From NCBI GenBank assembly GCA_021648465.1, contig JAKISR010000006.1, positions 1 to 54,853 on the forward strand: a stretch of DNA of 54,853 nucleotides, written 5' to 3'. The position numbers and the translations under genes were made by a program. Below, in pieces: positions 1 to 8,468 of the stretch; within the stretch, counting starts at the first letter, position 1; every line of letters begins with the position of its first letter. Origin of the DNA: Sulfurimonas sp. (lineage in GTDB: Bacteria > Campylobacterota > Campylobacteria > Campylobacterales > Sulfurimonadaceae). The notes below the pieces were generated by a model. It saw nothing but the letters and a program-made list of their open reading frames with translations, had not been told where the DNA came from and did no database searches.

Positions 1-421
1 GGCTAGATTTTTTATTTTGTTCAATTATTAATAAGTTTTGATTGTCTTTTATATTATTTTCTATCTCAGCTATCTTATCGCTAATTATCTGGACAAAGGA
101 GATGGTTTGTTCAGGATTATCTATTTTCATAGATAATTTTGTTAAAGACATAGATAATGCATCTTTTTGGCTCTTTAATGATGCTATTTTTGTTTTTAAT
201 TTAGCTATTTTTTTGCTACTTATACAATGCGTTTTTTGAGATTCATTACACTCTTTTTTTATAATTTTTAAATCATTATATTTATCATATGCATAAATAT
301 TTGCATTAAACCCAATAAATTTCTCTTTTGGTAATAAAGTCTGCTTGACCTTATCTTGATATATCTCTACAGATGCACTTAAAATAGTAGTTATTAAAAG
401 TGCTATTGCTATCTTCATCAT
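1..421 (-). CDS. N-terminal part of a secreted coiled-coil protein (cut by window edge)
   Basis: Reading leftwards from an ATG at 421, the frame stays open to the window edge (about 140 codons), so only the N-terminus is visible. The first ~17 residues (MMKIAIALLITTILSAS) are a typical signal peptide, so the product is exported. After it come a short segment with the pattern V-E-I-Y-Q and two cysteines, then a Lys/Glu/Leu-rich stretch that looks like a coiled coil. This order vaguely resembles DUF4139/MuiA-type envelope proteins, but I cannot confirm the family. It is the third gene of a minus-strand run, 10 bases after the gene at 432-875. The ribosome site is weak (GGAAATTTTT before ATG ATG). 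Confidence 0.6.
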   Translation of the reverse strand, partial: MMKIAIALLITTILSASVEIYQDKVKQTLLPKEKFIGFNANIYAYDKYNDLKIIKKECNESQKTHCISSKKIAKLKTKIASLKSQKDALSMSLTKLSMKIDNPEQTISFVQIISDKIAEIENNIKDNQNLLIIEQNKKSS

Positions 422-431
422 AAAAATTTCC

Positions 432-875
432 TTACTTTAAATATTCCATTCTTTTTATATTTTCTGGCATTTTATCAAGAGCAAAAGATTTTTGACTTCC
501 TATATAATCAGGATATTTAAAATCTTTAGAGGTCATAATAGTGTACAACTCTTTTAGATACTCATTTTCTATAGTTTGATACTTTACTTCCATCTCTTTG
601 GCAATTCGAAGAAAAAATGTAATTAAAATTGATTCCGCCTTTTCATCAACTTTATCACTATATATAAGAGATTCAAACTCTTTTCTCATTGTAAGTAAGT
701 TATATTCACACTGTATATCAAGCTTCTCAGCATCCTCTGTTGCAAAATAACCTAAAATATTAACAAGTAAATTAACAAACATACGATTTGTTTTATCAAT
801 TGCAACATTATTCGAACATAATTTATCTTTATAAATTAAGATATCTGGTTGTATCTTACTAAAATATGGTTCCAT
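432..875 (-). CDS. Hypothetical cytoplasmic protein, 147 aa
   Basis: I do not recognise this protein. It has no signal peptide or membrane segment and is mostly predicted helix with mixed charge, with two cysteines in the N-terminal half. It sits between the barrel protein gene (19 bases upstream) and the exported coiled-coil protein gene (10 bases downstream), all on the minus strand, so the three are probably cotranscribed. An AAGGAAT-like ribosome site precedes the ATG. Normal local codon use argues that the gene is real, but no function can be given. Confidence 0.6.
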   Translation of the reverse strand: MEPYFSKIQPDILIYKDKLCSNNVAIDKTNRMFVNLLVNILGYFATEDAEKLDIQCEYNLLTMRKEFESLIYSDKVDEKAESILITFFLRIAKEMEVKYQTIENEYLKELYTIMTSKDFKYPDYIGSQKSFALDKMPENIKRMEYLK

Positions 876-894
876 TTTAATTCCTTATTTTTTT

Positions 895-1647
895 TTAAAA
901 ACGAAGCATAAGCCCCATATAGATACCTGAAAACTCTAAATTAATTTTTGAATTGGCATCACTTTCATCAATATCTATTTTTTGAATTCTATAACCTAAC
1001 TCTATTGCAGGTTGTATAACTGGTATAAACTCTAAAGTATAATCAACTTTTGCTCTTATATCATAAACTGTTGAATCACCAACCTTTATATATTTAATAT
1101 CTGCTTCAATTTCAATATCTGTTAAGGGAATTTCAGCACGGCCTCTTACATAAAGCAAAGGAAGAACTATAGTTTCACTTCCACTATAGCCAGTAAAAGG
1201 AGCTTTAGCCGTTACTTCGTAAGAAGTATCGAGAATTTTTATATCAACACCAATATCAAGCGTAACCCAAGCAATATTATCTAAAATATTATAATATGGG
1301 ATAATGTCATACTGTTTTATATCATAAGTCATTAATGTTGTCACTCCTCCAACATTAAACTTTTTAAATTCTCCTGTTACCAAACCTTTATCTTCTAAAC
1401 TAACATATTCAAATCTAAAATTAGGTAAGATAGGAATAGGATGTTTTATTAATGCCCAAAAATAAGCTTTAGTATTATCCTTTTCACTTGAAATATAACT
1501 ACCATCTGCCCCGCTTTTAGAGTATCTTACAACACCTTTACTATCTTGCATCCATGCACCAACACCCATCTCAACTCTTATCATATCTGCTATAGCAGTT
1601 GTTGTTAAAAAAACTATAAATACTAATATAATAAAAATCTTTTTCAT
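895..1647 (-). CDS. TIGR04219-like outer membrane beta-barrel protein
   Basis: The 250-residue product begins with a signal peptide (about residues 1-20, ending in AIA-D). The rest consists of alternating amphipathic strands, and it ends in a hydrophobic-plus-Phe terminus (LMLRF) typical of outer membrane barrels. The mature start (D-M-I-R-V-E-M-G-V-G-A-W) and the repeated beta pattern match the TIGR04219 family of outer membrane proteins, whose function is unknown. It is the first gene of a three-gene minus-strand operon. An AAGGAA ribosome site lies about 6 bases before the ATG, and an extended -10 box lies at 1675-1680. Confidence 0.75.
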   Translation of the reverse strand: MKKIFIILVFIVFLTTTAIADMIRVEMGVGAWMQDSKGVVRYSKSGADGSYISSEKDNTKAYFWALIKHPIPILPNFRFEYVSLEDKGLVTGEFKKFNVGGVTTLMTYDIKQYDIIPYYNILDNIAWVTLDIGVDIKILDTSYEVTAKAPFTGYSGSETIVLPLLYVRGRAEIPLTDIEIEADIKYIKVGDSTVYDIRAKVDYTLEFIPVIQPAIELGYRIQKIDIDESDANSKINLEFSGIYMGLMLRF

Positions 1648-1674
1648 TAAAAATTCCTTTTATTAATTTGTTTA

Positions 1675-1680
1675 ATTATA
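1675..1680 (-). promoter_or_regulatory. Predicted -10 box (TG-A-TATAAT) for the barrel operon
   Basis: On the minus strand TATAAT is preceded by TGA, which gives an extended -10. The predicted start point, about 7 bases downstream, leaves a ~20-base leader containing the AAGGAA ribosome site of the gene that starts at 1647. Confidence 0.5.
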
Positions 1681-1755
1681 TCAAGGTGCTTTGTAAATTT
1701 TCTTAAAGTAAAAAATAAGTTTAAGAGTATTTATTCTAAAAAAGAGGTAAAGGGC

Positions 1756-1771
1756 ATCGGTAAATACCGAT
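1756..1771. repeat. Short perfect inverted repeat, 7-bp arms
   Basis: ATCGGTA and TACCGAT are separated by two bases in the gap between tpx and the barrel operon. It could be a small operator or part of the tpx terminator. The loop is too tight for a good hairpin. Nothing else supports a role. Confidence 0.3.
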
Positions 1772-1801
1772 TTCATAAGGCTACTTAAAGAAAATAGGTA
1801 G

Positions 1802-1878
1802 CTCTTAAGATTGTTACTTAAAGTTTAAAAAGCATCAAAGGAGGGGAGATAACTTTTAAGATTGATTAATTAAAGTTT
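1802..1878. repeat. Imperfect direct repeat, ~25 bp, 51 bases apart
   Basis: 1802-1826 (begins CTCTTAAGATTG, ends TTAAAGTTT) and 1853-1878 (begins CTTTTAAGATTG, ends TTAAAGTTT) are near copies just after the tpx stop. Both contain CTTAAG/TTAAG-type short palindromes. The 232-base gap from 1648 to 1879 holds no gene that I can see. Confidence 0.4.
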
Positions 1879-1879
1879 G

Positions 1880-2383
1880 TTAGCTTACTGCAGCTATTGC
1901 AGCATCATAGTTTGGTTCTTCTGTAATTTCAGGAACGATTTCTTTATAAGAAACAGTACCATCAGTCTCAACTACAAAAATTGCTCTACAAGTAACACCT
2001 GCGAGCACAGAACCACCAAGTAACACACCATAAGCATTAGCAAAGTCTTTATTTCTAAAGTCAGATGCAACTGTTAAATCTTTGATTCCCTCAGCTGCAC
2101 AGAAACGACCAGCAGCAAATGGTAAATCAAGAGAAATGACAGTAGTTTTAACACCACTTAAACTAGATGCTTTTGCATTAAAATTACGAGTTTCAGTTGC
2201 ACATACACCTGTGTCTAAAGATGGAACTACTATAAGAAGCTGTTTTTCGGCTTGAGCACCACCTACAACTACATCACCTAAACCATCAGAATTTACAACT
2301 GTAATCTCTGGTGCTTTATCACCTACATTAACTTGATTCCCAAGTAACTCTACATCTGTACCTTTAAATTTTGTTGTTGCCAT
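1880..2383 (-). CDS. tpx: Thiol peroxidase (atypical 2-Cys peroxiredoxin)
   Basis: Tpx reduces hydrogen peroxide and alkyl hydroperoxides using thioredoxin. With the start at 2383 the protein is 167 residues, the usual Tpx length. The peroxidatic Cys61 lies in PSLDTGVCATETRNFN and the resolving Cys95 in FAAGRFCAAEG, at the same numbers as in well-studied Tpx proteins. The ATG at 2383 is preceded by AAAGGAGCC at proper spacing; a longer frame to 2413 would add ten residues that are not typical of the family. The gene is probably transcribed alone from the -10 at 2426-2431. Confidence 0.95.
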   Translation of the reverse strand: MATTKFKGTDVELLGNQVNVGDKAPEITVVNSDGLGDVVVGGAQAEKQLLIVVPSLDTGVCATETRNFNAKASSLSGVKTTVISLDLPFAAGRFCAAEGIKDLTVASDFRNKDFANAYGVLLGGSVLAGVTCRAIFVVETDGTVSYKEIVPEITEEPNYDAAIAAVS

Positions 2384-2425
2384 TATTGGCTCCTTTATTT
2401 TTGTTTTTGACATTTTGTTGACATA

Positions 2426-2431
2426 ATTATA
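2426..2431 (-). promoter_or_regulatory. Predicted -10 box (TATAAT) for tpx
   Basis: TATAAT on the minus strand lies 43 bases before the tpx ATG at 2383. The implied mRNA has a ~35-base leader that includes the AAAGGAG ribosome site. Confidence 0.5.
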
Positions 2432-2473
2432 GTTAATTAGGATAATAATACTCTTATTTAAAAAAGGACCGCT

Positions 2474-2514
2474 TTTTATCTAAGATTAACTTAAGAATTA
2501 TATCTTAGATAAAA
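2474..2514. repeat. 13-bp perfect inverted repeat after tsaD
   Basis: TTTTATCTAAGAT (2474-2486) and ATCTTAGATAAAA (2502-2514) flank a 15-base loop, 13 bases beyond the tsaD stop. The position fits the end of the cdsA-dxr-tsaD transcript. T-tract and A-tract flanks make it a possible bidirectional terminator, although it is AT-rich and therefore weak. Confidence 0.4.
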
Positions 2515-2526
2515 CAACTGTTGGTA

Positions 2527-3504
2527 TTATAATTTGTTTTTTGAAGATATAACTAACTCATCCATAGGAGTAAATATTTTTTTCTCATACATCTCAATAG
2601 AGACTCTTCCTATCATAGCTGCATTATCTGAACAGTATTTTAGTTCACTTAAAAGTAACTCTGCGTTATGAGGTTTTAAAAGCTCTTTTATTTGTGAACG
2701 AAGATAAAGGTTTGCACTAGCTCCACCAACTATTGCAAAAGTTTTAGGTTGCACAGTTTTAAAATATTTTTTTAACTTTTGAATAAGATGTACCGTCGCA
2801 ATATACTCAAATGAAGCAGCGATATCTTTATAATCTTTTTGTTCTGCTTTTTCTATGGCTAATCTAACAGCATTTTTAAGTCCTGAATATGAAAAAGCTA
2901 TGAGTTTTGATTGTGATAGTGGGATAGTAAAGTTATATCTTTTTCTATCTCCACCTTTTGCTAACTTTTCAATCACTGGACCACCTGGATAACCAAGTCC
3001 CATCATTTTAGCAACCTTATCAAAACTCTCTCCAAAGCTATCATCCATACTTTTTGCAATTGTTTCTATCTGCTCTAGAGACTTAATTTCCATAACTTGA
3101 GTATGTCCACCTGAAACTAGAAGTACAGTAAGTGGAAACTGTGTTTCTTTTTCTATAAACAAAGAGTATATATGTCCAACAAGATGGTTAACACTAATTA
3201 AAGGAATTCCAAGAGCTACAGAAATAGCCTTTGCCATAGTCACTCCCTCAACAAGAGTCACTGCAAGTCCAGGAGTAGAAGTCACTGAAACCGCTTTTAA
3301 ATCTTTAAAGTATGCTTTACACTCCTCTAAAATCTTTGGAAGTGCCTCTGCATGAAGTCTTGCAGCGAGTTCCGGAACTACCCCACCATATACAGAATGC
3401 TCCAACTCTTGAGATATTTTTTTATGAAACAAAAGTTTTTTGGTTTTTATATCTGTAATTGCGATAGCAGAATCATCACATGAACTTTCTATGCTAAGTA
3501 TCAT
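2527..3504 (-). CDS. tsaD: tRNA N6-threonylcarbamoyladenosine transferase subunit TsaD
   Basis: TsaD transfers the threonylcarbamoyl group onto A37 of ANN-decoding tRNAs, together with TsaB and TsaE. The 325 residues begin MILSIESSCDDSA, the classical ASKHA-fold start. The metal-binding histidines H107 and H111 are in NHLVGHIYS, VSGGHTQ is at about 130-135, and the C-terminal metal aspartate is in YCSDNAAMIG. GGVVPELAARLH at 40-51 is a family hallmark. It lies 4 bases after the 42-aa membrane protein gene and ends the dxr-containing transcript. Confidence 0.95.
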   Translation of the reverse strand: MILSIESSCDDSAIAITDIKTKKLLFHKKISQELEHSVYGGVVPELAARLHAEALPKILEECKAYFKDLKAVSVTSTPGLAVTLVEGVTMAKAISVALGIPLISVNHLVGHIYSLFIEKETQFPLTVLLVSGGHTQVMEIKSLEQIETIAKSMDDSFGESFDKVAKMMGLGYPGGPVIEKLAKGGDRKRYNFTIPLSQSKLIAFSYSGLKNAVRLAIEKAEQKDYKDIAASFEYIATVHLIQKLKKYFKTVQPKTFAIVGGASANLYLRSQIKELLKPHNAELLLSELKYCSDNAAMIGRVSIEMYEKKIFTPMDELVISSKNKL

Positions 3505-3508
3505 TTAC

Positions 3509-3637
3509 TCAATCCTTACGGTTCTTTTTATCCCAAATAGCCAAACCTATTGTAACAACAATAAGTAATCCAAACATCACTCCCCAAGTGAGCATATCAC
3601 CACCACTTGTTGCTTTATCAATAGCTTCACTATTCAT
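3509..3637 (-). CDS. Small single-pass membrane protein, 42 aa
   Basis: A 43-codon frame lies between dxr and tsaD, starting at an ATG (3637) that overlaps the dxr stop as TAATG, with GAGGAG 6-7 bases upstream. The product has an acidic/polar N-terminus (MNSEAIDKATSGGD), a single hydrophobic helix at about residues 16-35 containing a Trp at each end, and a basic tail (DKKNRKD). Translational coupling, the strong ribosome site and the clean membrane topology make it a real gene. The role is unknown. The tail orientation suggests the C-terminus lies inside the cell. Confidence 0.75.
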   Translation of the reverse strand: MNSEAIDKATSGGDMLTWGVMFGLLIVVTIGLAIWDKKNRKD

Positions 3638-4707
3638 TATTGTACTCCTCTTATCTCTCTACGAACTCTCTCATTAATATCAAAAACATCGTCAACATTT
3701 TTTGGAAGCTCATCAAATTTTTCATAGGAATTTATGATTATTTTGGGGATATCCATAAACCCTATCTCTTTATTTATAAATTTTTGGATTGCCACTTCAT
3801 TAGCTGCATTTACAACTACTCCGCGAGTAGGATTTTTTAAAAGTTCATCTTTAATTTGCCAAACAGGGTATCTATCCACTGTAATTTCACGAAACTCTAA
3901 CGAGCCTACTTTTAATAAATCTACATGTCCCAAAATACTCTCTTGCATTTTTTCATTTATGGCAAAAGCTATTGGAAGTTGCATACTAGCATGAGCGAAA
4001 TGTGCAGTAGTTGAGCCATCTTTAAAATCTACAAGAGCATGAATAAGTGATTTTGTTTCAATAATTGCATCATAGTTACCTTCACCAAAAAGCCATCTAG
4101 CTTCTAATAATTCAAACATCTTGTTTATCATGGTTGCGCTGTCTATTGTGATTTTTTGTCCCATTGACCAGTTTGGATGTTTTTGAGTATCCACAAGTGT
4201 TGCATTTTTAAGTTTATCTATGTCCCAATCACGAAATGCACCACCACTTGCGGTGATAATCATTTTATTAATAGGTCTATTTTGCATTAGATACCAAAGT
4301 CCAAAATGTTCACTATCTATAGGTTGAATTTTTTCTATATCTATAAATGCTCCACAAGCAACGAGAGATTCTTTATTTGCAAGAGCTACCCTTTTACCAC
4401 ACTCTATAGCTTTTAAGGTTGGACGAAGACCTAAAAATCCAACTAATGCATTTACAACTAAATCACTACTTGAGTCTTCTATCACTTTTAAAACAGCTTC
4501 TTGTCCATAAAAAACATTATTGTGGTTAACTTTTAAAACATCTTGTTTTTTTGCGACTACTACAATTTTTGGTTGAAATTCAAAAATCTGTTTATTTAAA
4601 AGCTCTATATTTTTACCACAAACTAAAACTTCAATATTTATATTTAGTTTTTTAGCAACTTTTAGTGTATTTATACCTATAGAGCCTGTAGAGCCAAGAA
4701 TTATCAA
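3637..4707 (-). CDS. dxr: 1-deoxy-D-xylulose 5-phosphate reductoisomerase
   Basis: Dxr converts DXP to 2-C-methyl-D-erythritol 4-phosphate with NADPH, the committed step of the MEP isoprenoid pathway. The NADPH loop GSTGSIG is at residues 5-11. ANKESLVACG, the metal and substrate segment DSEHFGLW, ITASGGAFRDW and HPNWSMGQKITIDSATMINK are all present. The length of 356 fits the family, which has a short N-terminus in this group. The start codon is TTG at 4707, one base after the cdsA stop, and an in-frame stop just upstream excludes a longer form. The gene is coupled to cdsA and to the small ORF downstream. Confidence 0.95.
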   Translation of the reverse strand: MIILGSTGSIGINTLKVAKKLNINIEVLVCGKNIELLNKQIFEFQPKIVVVAKKQDVLKVNHNNVFYGQEAVLKVIEDSSSDLVVNALVGFLGLRPTLKAIECGKRVALANKESLVACGAFIDIEKIQPIDSEHFGLWYLMQNRPINKMIITASGGAFRDWDIDKLKNATLVDTQKHPNWSMGQKITIDSATMINKMFELLEARWLFGEGNYDAIIETKSLIHALVDFKDGSTTAHFAHASMQLPIAFAINEKMQESILGHVDLLKVGSLEFREITVDRYPVWQIKDELLKNPTRGVVVNAANEVAIQKFINKEIGFMDIPKIIINSYEKFDELPKNVDDVFDINERVRREIRGVQ

Positions 4708-4708
4708 A

Positions 4709-5464
4709 TTATACTAATCCACGAAGAAGAACTAACATCACAATAGCTCCAAAAAGATATCCATCTATTCTATCAAGAACTCCACCATGTCCTGGAAGTA
4801 AATTTCCACTATCTTTTACGCCTGCATTACGCTTAAGTGAGCTTTCAAACAGATCACCAAAGATAGAACTAGTTGCTACCATAAAAGAGATTATAAATGA
4901 AACACCTAAATCTACTATGCTAAGTCCTATAAACATTCCACTAAGAGTTGCAACAGCTATTCCGCCAACAACACCTTCCATTGTTTTATTTGGGCTTGTT
5001 TTACTAAATGGTGTTTTGCCGATACTTTTACCCACCGCATAAGCTCCAACATCCGCCATAGCAACAACTATTAAAAGCCATAAAAGAGATAAAATACCAT
5101 ACTCTTGGTACATTGTAAAAATAAATAGCATTCCTGCAGTTGGATAGATAAATGGAAGAAAGTTTTTCCAAACTAGTTCTTTATTAAAAGCTACGGCACT
5201 AGCATAAGCAACACCAGCTAAAACAAATAAGTCATCACCATATGGATATATACCAGCTAACAACCAAACTCCAAAAGCAAATAAAATTAGCGAGCTATTT
5301 TTAATCTCAAAAAGTTTTTGTGCCTCTTGAAATGCTACAATATATATAACTCCAAGAACGAACCACATAAGAAAAAAATTATCAATTAAACCAACTATAA
5401 GTATAGCAACAAGTAGTGCTAAACCTGTGATAACTCTCTCTTTTGAACTTTTAAAAATATCCAT
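4709..5464 (-). CDS. cdsA: Phosphatidate cytidylyltransferase (CDP-diglyceride synthase)
   Basis: CdsA makes CDP-diacylglycerol from phosphatidic acid and CTP in the inner membrane, the branch point of phospholipid synthesis. The ~251-residue protein has about seven membrane helices. The C-terminal CDS signature is complete: SSLKRNAGVKDSGNLLPGHG at about residues 211-230, followed by GVLDRIDG. The ATG at 5464 follows AAGGG; a TTG one codon upstream is an alternative. Pairing with dxr puts lipid and isoprenoid precursor genes in one transcript. Confidence 0.93.
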   Translation of the reverse strand: MDIFKSSKERVITGLALLVAILIVGLIDNFFLMWFVLGVIYIVAFQEAQKLFEIKNSSLILFAFGVWLLAGIYPYGDDLFVLAGVAYASAVAFNKELVWKNFLPFIYPTAGMLFIFTMYQEYGILSLLWLLIVVAMADVGAYAVGKSIGKTPFSKTSPNKTMEGVVGGIAVATLSGMFIGLSIVDLGVSFIISFMVATSSIFGDLFESSLKRNAGVKDSGNLLPGHGGVLDRIDGYLFGAIVMLVLLRGLV

Positions 5465-5500
5465 CAATACCCTTAATATTTAATTGAAAATTATATCCTA

Positions 5501-5809
5501 TCATACTTTAATATCTAGTTTATACTTAGAATAATCATCCTCGTGTAGTTCATCTTCATTTGGTTCTCTTTTTTCACTTCTATCAGTCTCTTGCTCAGCC
5601 TTATTTTTTTCATGTTCACGATCAGGATCAACTTCATGATTCTCTTCAGCTGGACGAACTTCTAGCACCTCTTTTTGTTTCTCTTGAGCAGTTGCTTGAG
5701 CTATCATATTTTGAAAATCTATACGATTGGCATGAGCATTTTGTACAGATGCAGCACTCGCTGTTTGCTGATTAACAAAAATAGCATTTCCTATCGGCCC
5801 AACTGCCAT
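5501..5809 (-). CDS. Hypothetical acidic, charged low-complexity protein, 102 aa
   Basis: I do not recognise this protein. The N-terminal ~40 residues are Ala/Gln/Asn-rich without a signal peptide. The C-terminal half is very polar, with Glu/Asp/Lys/Arg runs that suggest disorder, and it ends in a short hydrophobic patch (YKLDIKV). A strong AAAGGAGAT ribosome site lies 5 bases before the ATG, so it is translated. It lies 16 bases after the NFACT gene and 37 bases before cdsA on the same strand, so it may be cotranscribed with either. Confidence 0.6.
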   Translation of the reverse strand: MAVGPIGNAIFVNQQTASAASVQNAHANRIDFQNMIAQATAQEKQKEVLEVRPAEENHEVDPDREHEKNKAEQETDRSEKREPNEDELHEDDYSKYKLDIKV

Positions 5810-5825
5810 AATATCTCCTTTAACT

Positions 5826-7151
5826 TTATCTCGTATCTACCTCAATTGTTTTGTACTTATTATACAACACATTTGCACCATTTTGGATAGTTACTTCTCT
5901 TCTAGGAGTATAATCGACTAAAAATTTATCTTTTTGAGCTATCGTAAAATCAACACAGAGCCTTGCAGCACTTTTTATTATCTCTATTGGTAAATTTTGT
6001 TTATCAGTTGTAATGATTACATGAGCAGATGGTCTATCTTTCATATGAACCCAAATATCTCTTGCTCTCGCATTTTGTAAAAGTTCTATATTCCCTTTTT
6101 CATTTTTACCAAGTTGGATTTTATAACCCTCCACCAAAAAAACTTCTATGCTATCATTAACTTTTACTTTTTTAGCTTGTATAATTTTTGGAAAGAGAAG
6201 CTGGATTTTTGCTATATCTTTTGCCTCGGAAACTGTATGAATAAATAGCTTGATATGCTCTATTTTTGAACTAAGTGATTTTTCTTCTATATGTAGATGA
6301 GAAGCTTTTTGTTTAGATTTTTTACTTCTACTAAACATAGAGTTTGCCATATCAGAAGCAGACCAAAATTCTTTGTGTAATTCTATTTTAATTTTATTTC
6401 CATCATAGTCATTTAGCTCTATAACTCTTTGATATGATTTTACATTATGTAAATTTGCAAGAAGTAAGTTTCCATAGTATTGATATTTTTGCATCTCTTG
6501 TTCTAGTTCTTTCTTATTATCCAAATTATCATATAGTTTTTGTAACTTTTTTAATTTTTTATTTAGAAAAGAGATTTTTTGTTTTTTAAGTGAGCTTAAT
6601 TTATTTTGCATCTCTTTAGCATATTGAGCATACAAAAACTCCTTAACATCATCAAGTGGATACTCCTTTGCAATAAACGGGGCAACAGGAACTTCTAAAA
6701 GTTTCTGCCCTACTCTCACTTCACGAAAAGATGAAAACAAATCAACATGACGAAGTGCTTCAATGACCACTTCATTCTCATCTAAAATAATTATATTTGT
6801 ATACTTTCCAGTAAATTCAAACTGTAAAAATGTTATCTCTTCTTTGTAAGCAGAAGCGATAGAGGTTTTAAACCTCAGTATCTTATCCTCATTTAAAAGT
6901 TCTATACTTAAAATATTTGATCGAATAAATCTTTTTGCTAAAAGTACGTCAAAGGGAGCATTATAAACTTTTGAGCGGGTGTAAGAGTCACACCTAAACA
7001 TACTAGAGTTTGAGCGTTGCATATCAAAATAAACTATATCATTTTTATCAAATGATATTTTTACTATGGTATCACTAACTCTATAAATAGCAGAGATTTT
7101 TTGAAATTTTTGCAAGTAAGTAGTTATTTGTGTAAGGTGTGATAGTTTCAT
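5826..7151 (-). CDS. NFACT family protein (RqcH/FbpA-like)
   Basis: NFACT proteins include bacterial RqcH, which binds stalled 50S-peptidyl-tRNA complexes and adds Ala tails, and FbpA-type proteins. The 441 residues contain an NFACT-N domain (about 1-165, with FTGKYTNIIILDENEVV and LRHVDLFSSFREV), a long Lys-rich coiled coil (about 170-285), and a C-terminal NFACT-R domain (about 330-441) with the typical ARDIWVHMKDRPSAHVII. It is shorter than RqcH of Firmicutes (about 560-570), so the exact role is uncertain. No Shine-Dalgarno is visible: a TG-T-TACAAT -10 box ends 8 bases before the ATG, so the mRNA may be leaderless. Confidence 0.85.
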   Translation of the reverse strand: MKLSHLTQITTYLQKFQKISAIYRVSDTIVKISFDKNDIVYFDMQRSNSSMFRCDSYTRSKVYNAPFDVLLAKRFIRSNILSIELLNEDKILRFKTSIASAYKEEITFLQFEFTGKYTNIIILDENEVVIEALRHVDLFSSFREVRVGQKLLEVPVAPFIAKEYPLDDVKEFLYAQYAKEMQNKLSSLKKQKISFLNKKLKKLQKLYDNLDNKKELEQEMQKYQYYGNLLLANLHNVKSYQRVIELNDYDGNKIKIELHKEFWSASDMANSMFSRSKKSKQKASHLHIEEKSLSSKIEHIKLFIHTVSEAKDIAKIQLLFPKIIQAKKVKVNDSIEVFLVEGYKIQLGKNEKGNIELLQNARARDIWVHMKDRPSAHVIITTDKQNLPIEIIKSAARLCVDFTIAQKDKFLVDYTPRREVTIQNGANVLYNKYKTIEVDTR

Positions 7152-7158
7152 AAGAAAG

Positions 7159-7164
7159 ATTGTA
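7159..7164 (-). promoter_or_regulatory. Predicted extended -10 (TG-T-TACAAT), leaderless-type, NFACT gene
   Basis: The hexamer ends 8 bases before the A of the ATG at 7151, and no purine-rich ribosome site lies in between. Transcription would begin at or next to the start codon. Confidence 0.45.
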
Positions 7165-7236
7165 ACACTGTTTTATTAAAAAATGGATTTTAATTAGTTT
7201 ACACATCTATTTGATAGAAATTTGATAAATTTTATT

Positions 7237-8454
7237 TTATTTTATTTTTATCCTAAAAATATTAAATTCCATTTCGTAACTATACAAAAATTTAAAGTTA
7301 TGCTTATCAAGCACTCTTTTAACCAAACTAAGACCTATTCCATAACCTTTTTCACCTCTTGAATTATCTCCTTGGGTAAAAAGTTCACAATAATACTCTA
7401 AAGATTTTTCTAGCTTTTTACCAATACTTTTAACATAAATAGATTTATCTTTAACCTCTATAGTAACAGGTAGTTTTGTTGAGTATTTAAGAGCATTATC
7501 TATAAGATTTTTAAGAGCAATACTTAGATAACCTAAATCTGCTTGTATTTCGAAACTTGATTTAATATTTACAATAATAGACTCTTCATCCTCAATAAAA
7601 AGTTTTGAAAGTGCCTCACTTATAAGTGTTTCGCAAGTGAAATTTTGCATATCAAACTTATGTTGGTTTGCATTAAATTTTTCTATGTAAAGTAGTTCAT
7701 TTGTCATATCATCCATCTGTGAAAGTGCTTTGGAGAGTATAGTTTTGTATTTATTATCTTCTATCATCTCTATAGCAAGTTTTGATTTTGAAATGGGAGT
7801 TTTTAGCTCATGTGTGATATCACGAAGAAGTTGTTGTCTTGATGTTATAAGCTCTTGTGTATTTGATGCCATATAATTAAAACTTTTTGAGAGTTCGCCT
7901 ATCTCATCATTTCCATAATCTTTTACCCTAGAGTTATAATCTCCCTCACCAAATTTTTTTATACTCTTAGACATCTCTTTTAGAGGATAAATCATTTTTA
8001 AGATAATTAAAAAGAGTATAATAAGAATTAAGATATCCGCAATAACCATGTAGTTTAAAAAATTCTTTTTAGCAAAATTTTTCTCTTGGGAATAATCCAT
8101 CACTAAAATATCATCATCAAGATATTTCATATATAGTAGGTATTTATCATCTTCATGTTTAAGTATGTTTATTGCGGAGATATTTGTTGTATGCTCATAA
8201 ATTATTTGTGAAGAAATAAAATAGTGCTTTTCATCATCAATAGTTTTAAAATCTAACTCTTTGAGTTTTTTATTTAATGCATTTTTATTGTTGTTTGAAA
8301 GGTAAGTAAATAATTCCTCTGAAACTTGTATATATTTCTCTTTTAAAAGTGTCTCAATTTGATTTTGAGTTAGTTTATTTGTCTCATTAGACATAAATAT
8401 CATAAGAGAAAAACTAATAAGAAAAAGTATAAGAACTTTGTTAAAAATTGACAT
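7237..8454 (-). CDS. Sensor histidine kinase of the cytochrome operon
   Basis: This membrane kinase is paired with the adjacent OmpR-type regulator. Its 405 residues contain TM1 (~7-21), a ~105-residue periplasmic sensor with no recognisable fold, TM2 (~133-153), a HAMP region (~155-205), and a HisKA box with His215 in RDITHELKTP. The ATPase domain follows, with the N-box LIDNALKYS (~317-325) and a glycine box GYGIGLSLVKR (~370-380). GAGGAGATAC precedes the ATG. It is the last gene of the cytochrome-CpxP-regulator run, 14 bases after the regulator. The architecture is ArsS/CpxA-like, and it probably senses a periplasmic or redox cue. The signal is not visible. Confidence 0.9.
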   Translation of the reverse strand: MSIFNKVLILFLISFSLMIFMSNETNKLTQNQIETLLKEKYIQVSEELFTYLSNNNKNALNKKLKELDFKTIDDEKHYFISSQIIYEHTTNISAINILKHEDDKYLLYMKYLDDDILVMDYSQEKNFAKKNFLNYMVIADILILIILFLIILKMIYPLKEMSKSIKKFGEGDYNSRVKDYGNDEIGELSKSFNYMASNTQELITSRQQLLRDITHELKTPISKSKLAIEMIEDNKYKTILSKALSQMDDMTNELLYIEKFNANQHKFDMQNFTCETLISEALSKLFIEDEESIIVNIKSSFEIQADLGYLSIALKNLIDNALKYSTKLPVTIEVKDKSIYVKSIGKKLEKSLEYYCELFTQGDNSRGEKGYGIGLSLVKRVLDKHNFKFLYSYEMEFNIFRIKIK

Positions 8455-8468
8455 GTATCTCCTCTTTA

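Noticed and set aside
2474..2514. Classical rho-independent terminator after tsaD
   Set aside because: The stem is almost all A-T and no T-tract follows the stem on the minus strand. It is recorded only as an inverted repeat with a possible terminator role.
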